Assembly: GCA_022749295.1 (NCBI GenBank)
Contig: CP062007.1
Location: 2,108,001 to 2,172,000 of the forward strand
Direction of reading: 5' to 3'
DNA: 64,000 nucleotides
Source of the DNA: Flavobacteriaceae bacterium GSB9
GTDB lineage: Bacteria; Bacteroidota; Bacteroidia; Flavobacteriales; Flavobacteriaceae
The notes under the pieces are model-generated. The model did not search any database and was not told the DNA's origin. It saw only the letters and a list, made by a program, of their open reading frames with translations. Positions 44,478 to 54,536 of the stretch are shown here, one piece after another (the first letter of the stretch is position 1; every line of letters starts with the position of its first letter). Both the position numbers and the translations under genes were made by a program.

Positions 44478-47324
44478 ATGTCAGCACAAAAACGCTTATT
44501 TTTAGTAGATGCCTACGCTTTAATTTTCCGTGGCTATTACGCTTTTATCAAAAACCCAAGAATTAACAGCAAAGGCGTCGATACCTCGGCTATCATGGGG
44601 TTTATGAATTCCCTCTTGGATGTTATTAAACGTGAACGTCCAGACCATTTGGCCGTGTGTTTTGATAAGGGCGGCAGTGCCGATCGTGTTGAAATGTTCG
44701 AAGAATACAAAGCCAACCGCGACGAAACCCCCGAAGCCATAAAAGTGGCCGTGCCTTACATTCAGGATATTTTAAAAGCCATGCACATCCCTATAATGGT
44801 TAAGGAGGGTTTTGAGGCCGATGATGTTATTGGAACCCTCTCGAAACAGGCCGAAAAGCAAGGCTACCAAACGTTTATGGTAACGCCCGACAAAGATTTT
44901 GCACAATTGGTTTCTGAAAATATTTTTATGTACCGTCCAAAATCGTTTGGCGGTGGTTACGAAACTTGGGGCATTGCAGAAGTGCAGAAAAAGTTTGAGG
45001 TAGAACGCCCCGAGCAGGTTATTGACTTTTTAGGTATGATGGGCGACTCCAGCGACAATATTCCCGGACTGCCGGGCGTTGGCGAAAAAACTGCCAAAAA
45101 GTTTCTGAAAGCTTATGGTAGTATGGAAGGTCTTTTTGAAAACATTGAACAGCTAAAAGGCAAAATGAAAGAAAAAGTAGAGGCTAACCAAGAATTGGGC
45201 TTACTCTCAAAGAAATTGGCACGCATTATGCTCGACGTTCCGGTGGAATTTGACGAAACCGATTTTGAAATGTCGGAACCTGACATTGACGCTGTAAAAC
45301 ACATTTTTCAGGAGTTGGAATTTAGAAGGCTTACAGAAAATTTCCTTAAAACCTTTGCCCCTGAAGAAGAAGCCAAAGCTACTGTTACAGAAACCAAAAA
45401 AGAAAACAAGCCAACACCAAAAAAATCGACAACCGCAGGTGCGGGGCAATTTTCGCTTTTTGGAAATAACGGAGAAGCCAAAACTTCGGAAACAACTTCC
45501 GAATACACGCGAAAAACAGCTGAAACCACTTCACATTTTTACCAAAGTGTCGCTTCGGGCATGGCAACTAAGTTATTCATCAAAAATTTAATGAACCAAA
45601 CTTCGGTGTGCTTTGATACCGAAACCACCGATATAAATCCACTCCTTGCAGAATTAGTCGGCATAGCCTTTTCATGGGAGACCGGCAAAGGCTTTTATGT
45701 GCCGTTTCCAGAAGATAAAAACGAGGCTCAAGAACTAATCGAACAGCTGCGTCCGTTTTTTGAAAATGAAAGCATTGAGAAAATTGGCCAAAATTTAAAA
45801 TACGACATCAAAGTGTTGGCCAAATACAACATTGCGGTAAAAGGCAAACTGTTCGATACTATGTTGGCCCACTACCTCATCAACCCGGATATGCGTCATA
45901 ACATGGACGTATTGGCCGAAACCTATTTAAACTATACGCCCATTTCCATAGAAACTTTAATTGGTAAAAAAGGAAAAAACCAAAAATCGATGCGTGATGT
46001 GCCATTGGAACAACAAACGGAGTACGCCGTTGAAGATGCCGACATCACCCTTCAACTTAAAGAACATTTTCAAAATGAATTGGGCGAAGCCAATACCCAA
46101 ACCCTTTTTGACGATATTGAAATTCCGTTGTTACGCGTTTTATCGGCTATGGAATTGGAAGGCATTAATTTAGATAAAGACTTTCTGAATTCACTATCCG
46201 AACAACTAAACAACGATATCGCAACTCTTGAAAAACAAATTTACGAGGCTGCTGGCGAAGAATTCAACATTGCATCACCAAAGCAATTAGGCGTTATTCT
46301 ATTTGAAAAAATGAAATTGGTAGACAAACCCAAAAAGACCAAAACGGGGCAATATTCAACCGCCGAAGACGTGTTAAGCTACTTGGCCAAAGACCACGAA
46401 ATCATTCAGAATATTTTAGATTTTAGAGGGCTATCCAAACTAAAAAGCACCTATGTTGATGCGTTGCCGCTTCAGGTAAACCCAGAAACCAAACGCATCC
46501 ATACCGATTACATGCAAACCGTTGCCGCTACGGGACGTTTGAGCAGCAACAACCCCAACTTGCAAAATATCCCGATAAGAACAGAACGCGGGCGACAGGT
46601 TAGAAAAGCTTTTATTCCCAGAAATGAAGAGTACACACTATTGGCTGCCGATTATAGCCAAATTGAACTGCGTATCATAGCGGCCTTGAGCGAGGAAGAA
46701 ACCATGATTGAGGCCTTTAAGCACGGCGAGGATATTCACGCTTCTACGGCTTCTAAAGTGTTTAACGTGCCTATTTCTGAAGTCACGCGCGAGCAACGTA
46801 GCAACGCAAAAACTGTTAATTTCGGAATCATTTATGGGGTTTCCGCTTTTGGATTGAGTAATCAAACCACATTATCAAGAAGCGAATCTAAAGAATTGAT
46901 TGACACGTATTACGACACCTATCCCAAGCTTAAAAACTACATCAGCAAACAGGTGGATTTTGCGCGCGACCACGGGTATGTACAAACCGTATTAGGGCGT
47001 CGTCGCTATTTAAAAGACATTAACTCCAGAAACGCTGTAGTTCGCGGTGCAGCAGAACGTAACGCAGTAAACGCCCCCATTCAAGGAAGTGCTGCTGATA
47101 TTATTAAAATTGCCATGATTAATATTTTTAAAAAATTAATCGAAGGCGGTTATAAAACCAAAATGTTATTACAGGTACATGACGAATTGGTGTTTGACGT
47201 GTATAAACCAGAGTTGGAAGACATTAAAAAACTAGTAAAAACAGAAATGGAAAATGCCTATAAGCTGGAGGTGCCTCTAGATGTCGATTTAGGCACTGGA
47301 AACAATTGGCTAGAAGCACATTAA
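44478..47324 (+). CDS. polA: DNA polymerase I
   Basis: Replicative repair polymerase that removes RNA primers and fills gaps. At 948 residues it is complete: 5'-3' exonuclease (residues 1-295, FLVDAYALIFRGYYAF, FEADDVIGTL, GDSSDNIPGLPGVGEKTA), a low-complexity Lys/Thr-rich linker (about 296-355), 3'-5' exonuclease with its DTET motif (Asp380, Glu382), and a family A polymerase domain with motif A DYSQIELRI, motif B RSNAKTVNFGIIYG and motif C QVHDELVF. The proofreading site is intact, unlike in Taq. The next plus-strand gene starts 66 bases later. Confidence 0.98.
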   Translation: MSAQKRLFLVDAYALIFRGYYAFIKNPRINSKGVDTSAIMGFMNSLLDVIKRERPDHLAVCFDKGGSADRVEMFEEYKANRDETPEAIKVAVPYIQDILKAMHIPIMVKEGFEADDVIGTLSKQAEKQGYQTFMVTPDKDFAQLVSENIFMYRPKSFGGGYETWGIAEVQKKFEVERPEQVIDFLGMMGDSSDNIPGLPGVGEKTAKKFLKAYGSMEGLFENIEQLKGKMKEKVEANQELGLLSKKLARIMLDVPVEFDETDFEMSEPDIDAVKHIFQELEFRRLTENFLKTFAPEEEAKATVTETKKENKPTPKKSTTAGAGQFSLFGNNGEAKTSETTSEYTRKTAETTSHFYQSVASGMATKLFIKNLMNQTSVCFDTETTDINPLLAELVGIAFSWETGKGFYVPFPEDKNEAQELIEQLRPFFENESIEKIGQNLKYDIKVLAKYNIAVKGKLFDTMLAHYLINPDMRHNMDVLAETYLNYTPISIETLIGKKGKNQKSMRDVPLEQQTEYAVEDADITLQLKEHFQNELGEANTQTLFDDIEIPLLRVLSAMELEGINLDKDFLNSLSEQLNNDIATLEKQIYEAAGEEFNIASPKQLGVILFEKMKLVDKPKKTKTGQYSTAEDVLSYLAKDHEIIQNILDFRGLSKLKSTYVDALPLQVNPETKRIHTDYMQTVAATGRLSSNNPNLQNIPIRTERGRQVRKAFIPRNEEYTLLAADYSQIELRIIAALSEEETMIEAFKHGEDIHASTASKVFNVPISEVTREQRSNAKTVNFGIIYGVSAFGLSNQTTLSRSESKELIDTYYDTYPKLKNYISKQVDFARDHGYVQTVLGRRRYLKDINSRNAVVRGAAERNAVNAPIQGSAADIIKIAMINIFKKLIEGGYKTKMLLQVHDELVFDVYKPELEDIKKLVKTEMENAYKLEVPLDVDLGTGNNWLEAH

Positions 47325-47390
47325 CCGCTCCCAATTGCAAAAAAGTGAAAGTTTATAATTTTTAGTATATTATAGAATTAAAACTATTCT

Positions 47391-48857
47391 ATGCTAAAAA
47401 AACAACGACCTCTATCCTTTTTTTGTTTTTTAATACCCTTATTTATATTTATTTCTAGCTGTTTGCTTTTTCAAAGCTGCGAAAAGTCATCCGCAAGCAA
47501 CAACAAAGCTGCTAATAAACCTGTTTTAAAAAGAGACCTAAAAACCATAAAAGAAGACGGCAAACTCAAGGCACTAACCGTTTACAGCGGCACAAGTTAT
47601 TTTTTATATCGTGGTAAACCCATGGGGTATGAATACGAACTCTTGCAACGCTTGGCAGATTACTTAGATTTAGAACTTGAAATTATCGTTGCCGATGATA
47701 TCAATAACCTCATTACAATGCTAAATAATGGCGAAGGCGATATTATTGCCCATGGCCTAACCATTACTGGAAATCGGCAAGCTTCAGTTTCATTTTCAAA
47801 CTACCTCTACCTAACAAAACAGGTTTTGGTTCAGAAAAAACCCGATAATTGGCGAAACATGCATTGGAAAAAACTAGAAAATGCGCTAATACACGATGCC
47901 ATTGAGCTTATAAACGACACGGTTTATATTCGTGATAAATCGTCTTACAAAGAGCGTATTCTAAACCTTTCGGAAGAATTGGGTGGTAAAATTCATATTA
48001 AAAGCCTACCGGGCGAAATGGCCACCGATGAAATTATTAAAGAAATTGCTGTAGGACATATTAAACACACCATTGCCGATAAAAATATAGCAAGTATTAT
48101 GGCATCGTACTACCCCATTTTAGATGTCGATGTACCCGTAAGCTTTTCGCAACGTATTGCCTGGGCCACACGAAAAAATTCACCTGAATTATTAAACTCC
48201 ATAAACCTTTGGTTAGAAGAAATGAAAAAAAAGGTGGATTACAATGTCATCTACAACAAGTACTTTAAAAACAAAAAGAATTTTAGGCGTCGTATAAAAA
48301 GTGATTTTTATAGTTTAAACAATGAAGAAATCAGTCCGTACGACGACATCATAAAAGCACATTCTAAAACCTTAGGTTGGGATTGGCGTTTAATAGCCTC
48401 TCTAATTTATCAAGAATCGCGTTTTAAGCCCGATGATAGTTCTTGGGCCAATGCCAAAGGCTTAATGCAAATCATGCCAAAAACAGCAAAAGAACTTAAT
48501 ATCACCGACAGAGCAGACCCAGAGCAAAGCATTAGAGGCGGCACTACTTATTTAAAGCAACTTTGGAAAAAATTTGAAACGGTTACCGATTCGGTTCAAC
48601 GCAAAAAATTTACAATGGCCGCTTATAATTGCGGACTTTACCACGTAAAAGACGCACAAAAATTAGCCGTAAAAAAAGGCTTAAAACCCGAACTTTGGGA
48701 TGATAATGTTGAGGATATCATTTTAGCTTTAAGCAATCCAAAAAACTATAACGACCCAGTAGTAAATTACGGTTATGTACGAGGCATTGAGCCTTATAAC
48801 TACGTTAACCAAATTTTTGAGCGTTATGCGCATTATAAACAATTTATATCGGAGTGA
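47391..48857 (+). CDS. MltF-like lytic transglycosylase lipoprotein
   Basis: Peptidoglycan enzyme of 488 residues, anchored by the lipobox LLFQSC (Cys30). Residues about 50-290 form a type 3 periplasmic solute-binding domain (LKALTVYSGTSYFLYRGKPMGYEYELLQRLADYL), a regulatory sensor in MltF. From about 305 comes a SLT goose-lysozyme-like domain with catalytic Glu342 in IYQESRFKPD, then AKGLMQIMPKTA and AAYNCG. It cleaves glycan strands to give 1,6-anhydromuropeptides (established for the family). Outer-membrane location is inferred. Confidence 0.93.
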   Translation: MLKKQRPLSFFCFLIPLFIFISSCLLFQSCEKSSASNNKAANKPVLKRDLKTIKEDGKLKALTVYSGTSYFLYRGKPMGYEYELLQRLADYLDLELEIIVADDINNLITMLNNGEGDIIAHGLTITGNRQASVSFSNYLYLTKQVLVQKKPDNWRNMHWKKLENALIHDAIELINDTVYIRDKSSYKERILNLSEELGGKIHIKSLPGEMATDEIIKEIAVGHIKHTIADKNIASIMASYYPILDVDVPVSFSQRIAWATRKNSPELLNSINLWLEEMKKKVDYNVIYNKYFKNKKNFRRRIKSDFYSLNNEEISPYDDIIKAHSKTLGWDWRLIASLIYQESRFKPDDSSWANAKGLMQIMPKTAKELNITDRADPEQSIRGGTTYLKQLWKKFETVTDSVQRKKFTMAAYNCGLYHVKDAQKLAVKKGLKPELWDDNVEDIILALSNPKNYNDPVVNYGYVRGIEPYNYVNQIFERYAHYKQFISE

Positions 48858-48904
48858 TTTAAAGTAGAATAATTAAAATTTCAAACTCTTATTGCTATCA
48901 ATAA

Positions 48905-50851
48905 CTATTTTCGCTTCTTCTTGCTTCGAAACTTGGCCTTATTCTTCCTTTGGTTAAAAGGCACCGAATCATTGAATGTATGCTTGGGCTTACCGGGTTT
49001 GTTCTTGCGCCAATTTTCATTCTCGGGCAGAAGCTTTTTTAGCAAATCTTGACGCCCTAATTTATTGAGCGTTTTTTTAATCCACGCTTTGTTCTCGTCT
49101 TTGTACCAAAAGAAAAATCGATGCTGCTCGTCCTTCTCTTTCCTAGTTTTTGGTGTTTTAACTTCTTGAAGGGTGTATGGGTGGTAACCACTGTAATAAA
49201 TAACCGTGGCTACCGTCATAGGTGTTGGCGTAAAGCCTTGTACTTGCTCTAACTGAAAGCCCATATCTTTGGTTTCGGCCGCAAGGTTTGCCATGTCTTC
49301 AGCTTCACAAGCTGGATGGTTGGAAATAAAATAGGGTATAAGCTGAAGGTTTAAGTTCTTCTTGATATTAATCTTATCAAAACGCTCTTTAAACTTATGA
49401 AAATATGAAAAGGATGGTTTTCGCATTAATTTTAACACCGGGTCGCTCGTGTGTTCGGGCGCCACTTTCAACCTACCAGATACGTGCTTGGTCATCACCT
49501 CTTCGGTGTAATCGTCCAACTCTTTGGCATCTGCATTCTTGTTGAATTCAGGTACCAACATATCGTGGCGGATACCACTTCCTATAAACGACTTTTTAAC
49601 TTTTGGATGGCTATCAACAGCCTGGTACAAATCTGTTAATGGTTTGTGTGATGTGTCAAGGTTGCTGCAAATTACCGGTGAAATACAACTAGGTGCTACA
49701 CACCTATCGCATATTTCTTGCACCTTTCCCTTCATTTTATACATATTCGCACTTGGCCCACCTATATCGCTTAAATAGCCTTTAAAATCTGGCATATTGG
49801 CTACCGTGTCCACTTCCTTTAAAACAGATTCCTGACTACGGGATGCAATAAATTTACCTTGATGTGCCGAAATGGTACAAAAACTACACCCACCAAAACA
49901 ACCTCGGTGGATGTTTATCGAGAATTTAATCATTTCGAAAGCCGGAATTGGCCCACGCTTATTATATTTTGGATGGGGTAAGCGAGTATATGGCAAATCG
50001 AATGACGCATCAATTTCTTCCTCTGTCATCGTTGGGTATGGCGGATTAATCATCAAAGTTTTATCGCCTACTTTTTGAAAAATACGTCGCGCCTCCAATT
50101 TATTTGATTCTTGCTCAATAATTTTAAAATTAGAAGCATAAGCCTTTTTATCGGCCAAACAAGTTTCGTGTGATACGATTTCAACATCTTCCCAATTACT
50201 GTTTTTAGGAATTTTTTCACCCTTTTTAACTAAAACAGCAGTTTGGCTAATGGTATTCAAGCTTTCAAACGGCACCCCCTTTAACAACAAACGAACAATT
50301 TCACGCAACGGCTGTTCACCCATACCATAAACCAACATATCGGCTTTTGAGGATTCTAATATAGTTGGCATCAACTTGTCGCTCCAATAATCGTAATGGG
50401 TTACACGACGTAACGAGGCTTCAATGCCACCTATTAAAACGGGCACATCTGGCCATTTTTCCTTTAAAATATTTGAATAAACGGTTGTCGCATAATCAGG
50501 TCTAAATCCTATATCACCATTTGGTGTGTATGCATCTTTGTTTCGGCGTTTCTTATTGGCGTTATAGTTACTCACCATGGGGTCCATGCAACCTCCCGTA
50601 ATACCAAAAAACAGTTTTGGGCGTCCCAGTTTTGTAAAATCCTGAAGATTATCATTAACATTAGGCTGGGGTACTATAGCCACCCGCAACCCTAAACTTT
50701 CTAAAATACGACCAATAACCGCTGGTCCAAAAGAAGGGTGGTCTACATAAGCATCACCGCTAAACAGGATAACATCTAATGCATCCCATCCGCGAATATT
50801 TACCTCTTTGTTTGTGGTAGGCAACCAATCTGAAAGTTGTAACTCTTGCAT
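48905..50851 (-). CDS. YgiQ-family radical SAM protein
   Basis: A 648-residue protein with the UPF0313/YgiQ N-terminal domain (WDALDVILFSGDAYVDHPSFGPAVIGRILE) and a radical SAM core: CFGGCSFC gives Cys318, Cys322 and Cys325 as ligands of the [4Fe-4S] cluster, with GGIEASLRR, DIGGPSANMY, and a C-terminal domain rich in Lys/Arg (PGKPKHTFNDSVPFNQRKNKAKF). The reaction of the family is not established. A TACTTTTG box ends only seven bases before the ATG, so the transcript may lack a real leader. Confidence 0.93.
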   Translation of the reverse strand: MQELQLSDWLPTTNKEVNIRGWDALDVILFSGDAYVDHPSFGPAVIGRILESLGLRVAIVPQPNVNDNLQDFTKLGRPKLFFGITGGCMDPMVSNYNANKKRRNKDAYTPNGDIGFRPDYATTVYSNILKEKWPDVPVLIGGIEASLRRVTHYDYWSDKLMPTILESSKADMLVYGMGEQPLREIVRLLLKGVPFESLNTISQTAVLVKKGEKIPKNSNWEDVEIVSHETCLADKKAYASNFKIIEQESNKLEARRIFQKVGDKTLMINPPYPTMTEEEIDASFDLPYTRLPHPKYNKRGPIPAFEMIKFSINIHRGCFGGCSFCTISAHQGKFIASRSQESVLKEVDTVANMPDFKGYLSDIGGPSANMYKMKGKVQEICDRCVAPSCISPVICSNLDTSHKPLTDLYQAVDSHPKVKKSFIGSGIRHDMLVPEFNKNADAKELDDYTEEVMTKHVSGRLKVAPEHTSDPVLKLMRKPSFSYFHKFKERFDKINIKKNLNLQLIPYFISNHPACEAEDMANLAAETKDMGFQLEQVQGFTPTPMTVATVIYYSGYHPYTLQEVKTPKTRKEKDEQHRFFFWYKDENKAWIKKTLNKLGRQDLLKKLLPENENWRKNKPGKPKHTFNDSVPFNQRKNKAKFRSKKKRK

Positions 50852-50858
50852 AGCGCTG

Positions 50859-50866
50859 CAAAAGTA
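50859..50866 (-). promoter_or_regulatory. Predicted -7 promoter box immediately before the YgiQ gene
   Basis: Reads TACTTTTG then CAGCGCT and the ATG on the minus strand. The transcription start would be at or next to the start codon. Confidence 0.5.
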
Positions 50867-51053
50867 ATTAAAAATAAACTCTTATTTTCAATACGTTAGA
50901 ATTATTCCAAATAGCAAAGCCCTTTGTATTTATTTAAAAATCAATAGTTAAAAACTAAAACTAGATAGACTCTGCACAAAAAAATGACTCGTTCGAGATT
51001 CAATAATTTAAACTATATTTATAAAGACCAACTAATAAAAACGACATTACATT

Positions 51054-52451
51054 ATGAACAACTCTAGACGACAATTTTTATCATCCATCAGCCTTCTTGC
51101 CGCCGGTATGGCTTTGCCTATTTCTGCATTTAGTTTTAGTACAAAAAATGAAAAGCTAAAAATAGTATTAGTGGGAACAGGTATTCGCGGCACGAGCTTT
51201 TGGGGAAAACGTTTGGTTGATCAATTTTCTGAAATATTGGAATTTGTGGGGCTTTGCGACAACAACCCTGGGCGCCTTGAATATGCCCAATCGTACATGG
51301 GCGTCAATTGTCCAACTTTTCTGGATTTTGAGAAAATGGTGCAGCAAACCAAACCTGATTTAGTAATTGTAACCACTAAGGACTCGAACCACCACGAATT
51401 TATCATTGAAGGTTTGGACATGGGTTGTGACGTGCTTACCGAAAAACCACTTACTACCGACGAGACTAAATGCCAGGCTATTATTGATGCCGAAAGGCGT
51501 TCAAATAAAAATTTGATTGTTGGTTTTAATTACAGATGGAGTCCATACAATACTAAAATAAAGGAACTTCTTGCCAAGAACAGTATTGGTAAACTTACCT
51601 CTGTAGACTTTAACTGGTATTTAAACACCTACCACGGTGCATCCTATTTTAGAAGATGGCATGGCCAAAGAGAAGACAGTGGTACACTTTGGGTACATAA
51701 GGCTACGCACCATTTCGATTTACTTAATTGGTGGATAGACTCAGATCCTCACGAAGTATTTGCATATGGCGATTTAGAGCACTATGGCAATAACAACACT
51801 TTTTCGGGACCTAATTGTAGGTCTTGCGATTACAAAAAAGAATGTGATTTTTATTGGGATATTACCGAAAACAAGCGCCTTATGGATTTGTATGTAAAAA
51901 ATGAAAAACACGACGGCTACATTAGAGACAATTGTTTATTTCGAAAAGAAATTAATATTTACGATAAAATGTCGGCACAAGTAAAATACGAAAACAATGT
52001 AACGCTTAACTATTCACTTACAACCTATTCACCTTTTGAAGGATGGCGCGTTGCATTTAACGGCACCAAAGGCCGTATTGAAGCTTGGCTGCATATTCCT
52101 TACCATGAAAATACAAATGTAAATCAAGCCGAAATGCACAGAAAGGAAATGGAACAAACTTCAAAAGAAGAACTGCAATACGAACCTATTATTATCCACA
52201 ACCTTTGGAACGATTTTAAAACCATTGAAGTTGGCATGGAACGTAGCGGCCATGGTGGCGGCGACAAAAGGCTGCACGAAAAAATATTTGCTAATCCAAA
52301 TATGGCCGACCCTTACGGCAGATCTGCAGGCATAAGAGACGGCGCCATGTCGGTACTTATTGGAATTGCGGCCACAAAAAGCATAGAATCGGGCGAACCA
52401 GTAAAAATAGCCGAACTCACTAATTTAAAACCTAGGGCAAAACGAATTTAA
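51054..52451 (+). CDS. Gfo/Idh/MocA-family oxidoreductase, Tat-like signal
   Basis: A 465-residue NAD(P)-dependent oxidoreductase. The N-terminus MNNSRRQFLSSISLLAAGMALPISAF carries a twin-Arg signal, so it is probably exported folded with its cofactor. The Rossmann motif GTGIRGTSFWGK, EKPLTTDE (catalytic Lys region) and a C-terminal domain follow. The insertion CRSCDYKKECDF around 257-270, with a further Cys in DNCLF, could bind metal. Similar periplasmic Bacteroidota enzymes act on sugars or cyclitols; substrate not decided. Stands alone. Confidence 0.92.
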   Translation: MNNSRRQFLSSISLLAAGMALPISAFSFSTKNEKLKIVLVGTGIRGTSFWGKRLVDQFSEILEFVGLCDNNPGRLEYAQSYMGVNCPTFLDFEKMVQQTKPDLVIVTTKDSNHHEFIIEGLDMGCDVLTEKPLTTDETKCQAIIDAERRSNKNLIVGFNYRWSPYNTKIKELLAKNSIGKLTSVDFNWYLNTYHGASYFRRWHGQREDSGTLWVHKATHHFDLLNWWIDSDPHEVFAYGDLEHYGNNNTFSGPNCRSCDYKKECDFYWDITENKRLMDLYVKNEKHDGYIRDNCLFRKEINIYDKMSAQVKYENNVTLNYSLTTYSPFEGWRVAFNGTKGRIEAWLHIPYHENTNVNQAEMHRKEMEQTSKEELQYEPIIIHNLWNDFKTIEVGMERSGHGGGDKRLHEKIFANPNMADPYGRSAGIRDGAMSVLIGIAATKSIESGEPVKIAELTNLKPRAKRI

Positions 52452-52557
52452 AACCCAAACGCCAAATCTACCATTAACCAAAAAAGCAATAAATTAGATA
52501 TTTAACAAACAGCTATTTAAGACTTCATTTTTAATCTGAAATAATCTGTCTTCACTA

Positions 52558-52588
52558 TTTGGTAATCAAATATATAATCGTAAATTTG
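52558..52588 (+). promoter_or_regulatory. Consensus Bacteroidota promoter of rplM-rpsI (TTTG-N19-TAAATTTG)
   Basis: TTTG at 52558-52561, exactly 19 bases, TAAATTTG at 52581-52588, followed by CA. Both boxes match the consensus; the leader is about 43 bases to the GTG start. Confidence 0.82.
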
Positions 52589-52636
52589 CAAACTCTTTTT
52601 GAGAGAGGAATGTTTAATAATTAAAAAATCATTAGT

Positions 52637-53092
52637 GTGGACACATTAAGCTACAAAACGATTTCAGCAAACAAAGCTACTGTAAATAAAGAGTGGGTTT
52701 TGGTTGATGCTGAAGGTCAAGCGCTTGGTCGTTTAGCTTCTAAAGTTGCAAAACTTTTAAGAGGTAAGCACAAGCCAAACTTCACACCTCATGTAGATTG
52801 TGGCGATAACGTAATTGTTATCAATGCCGACAAAATCACGTTATCTGGTAACAAATGGAACGACAAAACGTACATTCGTCACACTGGATATCCTGGAGGT
52901 CAAAAAAGTTTAACTGCTACCGAATTGTACGGTAAAGATCCTGCAAGAGTAGTAGAAAAATCAGTAAAAGGAATGTTGCCTAAAAACAAATTAGGAGCAG
53001 ATTTATTCCGTAATCTAACAGTTGTTGTTGGTTCAGAGCATGCTCATGCTGCTCAAAAACCAAAAGCAATTAACTTAAACGAATTTAATTAA
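52637..53092 (+). CDS. rplM: 50S ribosomal protein L13
   Basis: Large-subunit assembly protein, 151 residues. It begins at GTG (52637): the resulting [28 protein letters not shown] matches the Bacteroidota L13 N-terminus. Family signatures [34 protein letters not shown] and [16 protein letters not shown] are present. The rpsI start overlaps its stop codon by one base (TAATG), so the two are translationally coupled. Confidence 0.98.
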   Translation: MDTLSYKTISANKATVNKEWVLVDAEGQALGRLASKVAKLLRGKHKPNFTPHVDCGDNVIVINADKITLSGNKWNDKTYIRHTGYPGGQKSLTATELYGKDPARVVEKSVKGMLPKNKLGADLFRNLTVVVGSEHAHAAQKPKAINLNEFN

Positions 53093-53478
53093 TGGAAGTA
53101 ATTCACAAAATTGGCCGTAGAAAAACGGCTGTTGCTCGCGCTTATGTTGCCCCAGGAAAAGGGAACATAACGATTAACAAAAAAGACTTAGCTAACTACT
53201 TTACTACAGCTACCTTACAGTACAAAGTAAAGCAACCTTTAGCTTTGACTAACAATGATAGCAACTTTGATATTACCGTAAATGTAAATGGAGGTGGTAT
53301 TACAGGACAGGCTGAAGCTGTACGTTTAGCTATTTCTCGTGCTATGTGCGAGGTAGATGGCGAAAACAGAGGTATTCTTAAACCAGAAGGGTTGTTAACA
53401 AGAGATCCAAGAATGGTAGAACGTAAGAAATACGGACAGAAGAAAGCTCGTAAGAAATTCCAGTTCTCTAAACGTTAA
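53092..53478 (+). CDS. rpsI: 30S ribosomal protein S9
   Basis: Small-subunit protein of 128 residues whose basic C-terminal tail reaches the P-site tRNA; the tail here reads KKYGQKKARKKFQFSKR with the universal final Lys-Arg. Other marks are HKIGRRKTAVARAYV and GGGITGQAEAVRLAISRAM. It overlaps rplM by one base in the usual L13-S9 pair. The next gene, rpsB, is 199 bases on, so a separate promoter or leader is likely there. Confidence 0.98.
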   Translation: MEVIHKIGRRKTAVARAYVAPGKGNITINKKDLANYFTTATLQYKVKQPLALTNNDSNFDITVNVNGGGITGQAEAVRLAISRAMCEVDGENRGILKPEGLLTRDPRMVERKKYGQKKARKKFQFSKR

Positions 53479-53677
53479 TATCATTTTGAAATTTATTTTG
53501 TTTGTTACTAAGAAACCAATCGAAATAACATTAAACTTAAATTTCTGTAAACAAATTAAAAAACAGTTATTGTTGTTCCTAGTTTAAAAACAGGACTTAG
53601 TTTAGCATCTAAATGAAGCCAAGAGCGAAAGCCAAATGGAACATTGCTAATTCAACAGAACGTAAACTATTACAAAA
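53479..53677 (+). other. Gene-free leader before rpsB, possible ribosomal-protein leader RNA
   Basis: No open reading frame of note in 199 bases. Short hairpin candidates are TTTAG-CAT-CTAAA and a GC-GAAA-GC element near 53630 flanked by CCA and TGG. I see no match to a known leader motif. The E. coli rpsB-tsf leader is autoregulated by S2; whether that holds here is inference. Confidence 0.3.
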
Positions 53678-54451
53678 ATGGCAGTAGAAGTAAAAGAATT
53701 ACTAGAAGCAGGTGTACACTTTGGACACCTTACACGTAAGTGGGATCCAAACATGGCACCTTACGTATATATGGAGCGTAACGGCATCCATATCATTAAC
53801 CTATATAAAACAGCGGCTAAGATTGATGAGGCCGGAGCAGCACTAGCTAAAATTGCAGCTTCAGGACGTAAAATTTTATTCGTTGCAACAAAAAAACAAG
53901 CAAAAGATATTGTTGCTGAAAAAGCTGGAGAAATTAACATGCCCTACATTACAGAAAGATGGCCTGGCGGTATGTTAACAAACTTCGTTACTATTAGAAA
54001 AGCTGTTAAAAAAATGGCTTCAATCGATAGAATGAAGAAAGACGGTACTTTCAACACATTATCTAAAAAAGAGCGTTTACAAGTAGACCGTTTAAGAGCC
54101 AAGTTAGAGAAAAACTTGGGTTCTATTAGCGACATGACGCGCTTACCAGGTGCATTGTTTGTTGTAGATATTAAGCGTGAGCATATCGCGATTAAAGAGG
54201 CTCAAAAATTAAACATTCCTATTTTTGCAATGGTAGATACCAACTCAGACCCACGTCAAGTTGACTATGTTATCCCTGCAAATGATGATGCTTCTAAATC
54301 AATAGATAAAATCTTATCTCACGTAACTTCTGCAGTAGCAACAGGCTTGGCAGAACGTAAAGCAGAAAAAGAAGCTTCGGCAGCTGATAAAGACGCTCCT
54401 AAAGCTAAAAAAGCAACAGCTAAAAAAGCAGTTGCGGAAGAAGAAGAATAA
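53678..54451 (+). CDS. rpsB: 30S ribosomal protein S2
   Basis: Small-subunit protein of 257 residues, with LLEAGVHFGHLTRKWDPNM at the start, ITERWPGGMLTNF, and VDTNSDP. A Lys/Ala-rich C-terminal tail (KDAPKAKKATAKKAVAEEEE) extends past the usual length. It forms the common rpsB-tsf pair with EF-Ts (85-base gap). The 199-base stretch before it has no gene and is a candidate autoregulatory leader. Confidence 0.98.
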   Translation: MAVEVKELLEAGVHFGHLTRKWDPNMAPYVYMERNGIHIINLYKTAAKIDEAGAALAKIAASGRKILFVATKKQAKDIVAEKAGEINMPYITERWPGGMLTNFVTIRKAVKKMASIDRMKKDGTFNTLSKKERLQVDRLRAKLEKNLGSISDMTRLPGALFVVDIKREHIAIKEAQKLNIPIFAMVDTNSDPRQVDYVIPANDDASKSIDKILSHVTSAVATGLAERKAEKEASAADKDAPKAKKATAKKAVAEEEE

Positions 54452-54536
54452 AATAACATTAACAAAACATGATTAAGTCGTTTGATTCTTTTCTTTGAAG
54501 AAATAAATTGAACGACTTTTTTAAATTATATTTATT

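Noticed and set aside
48889-48904. Terminator between the MltF-like and YgiQ genes
   Set aside because: The TTATTG/CAATAA stem is only six AT-rich pairs, too weak to call.
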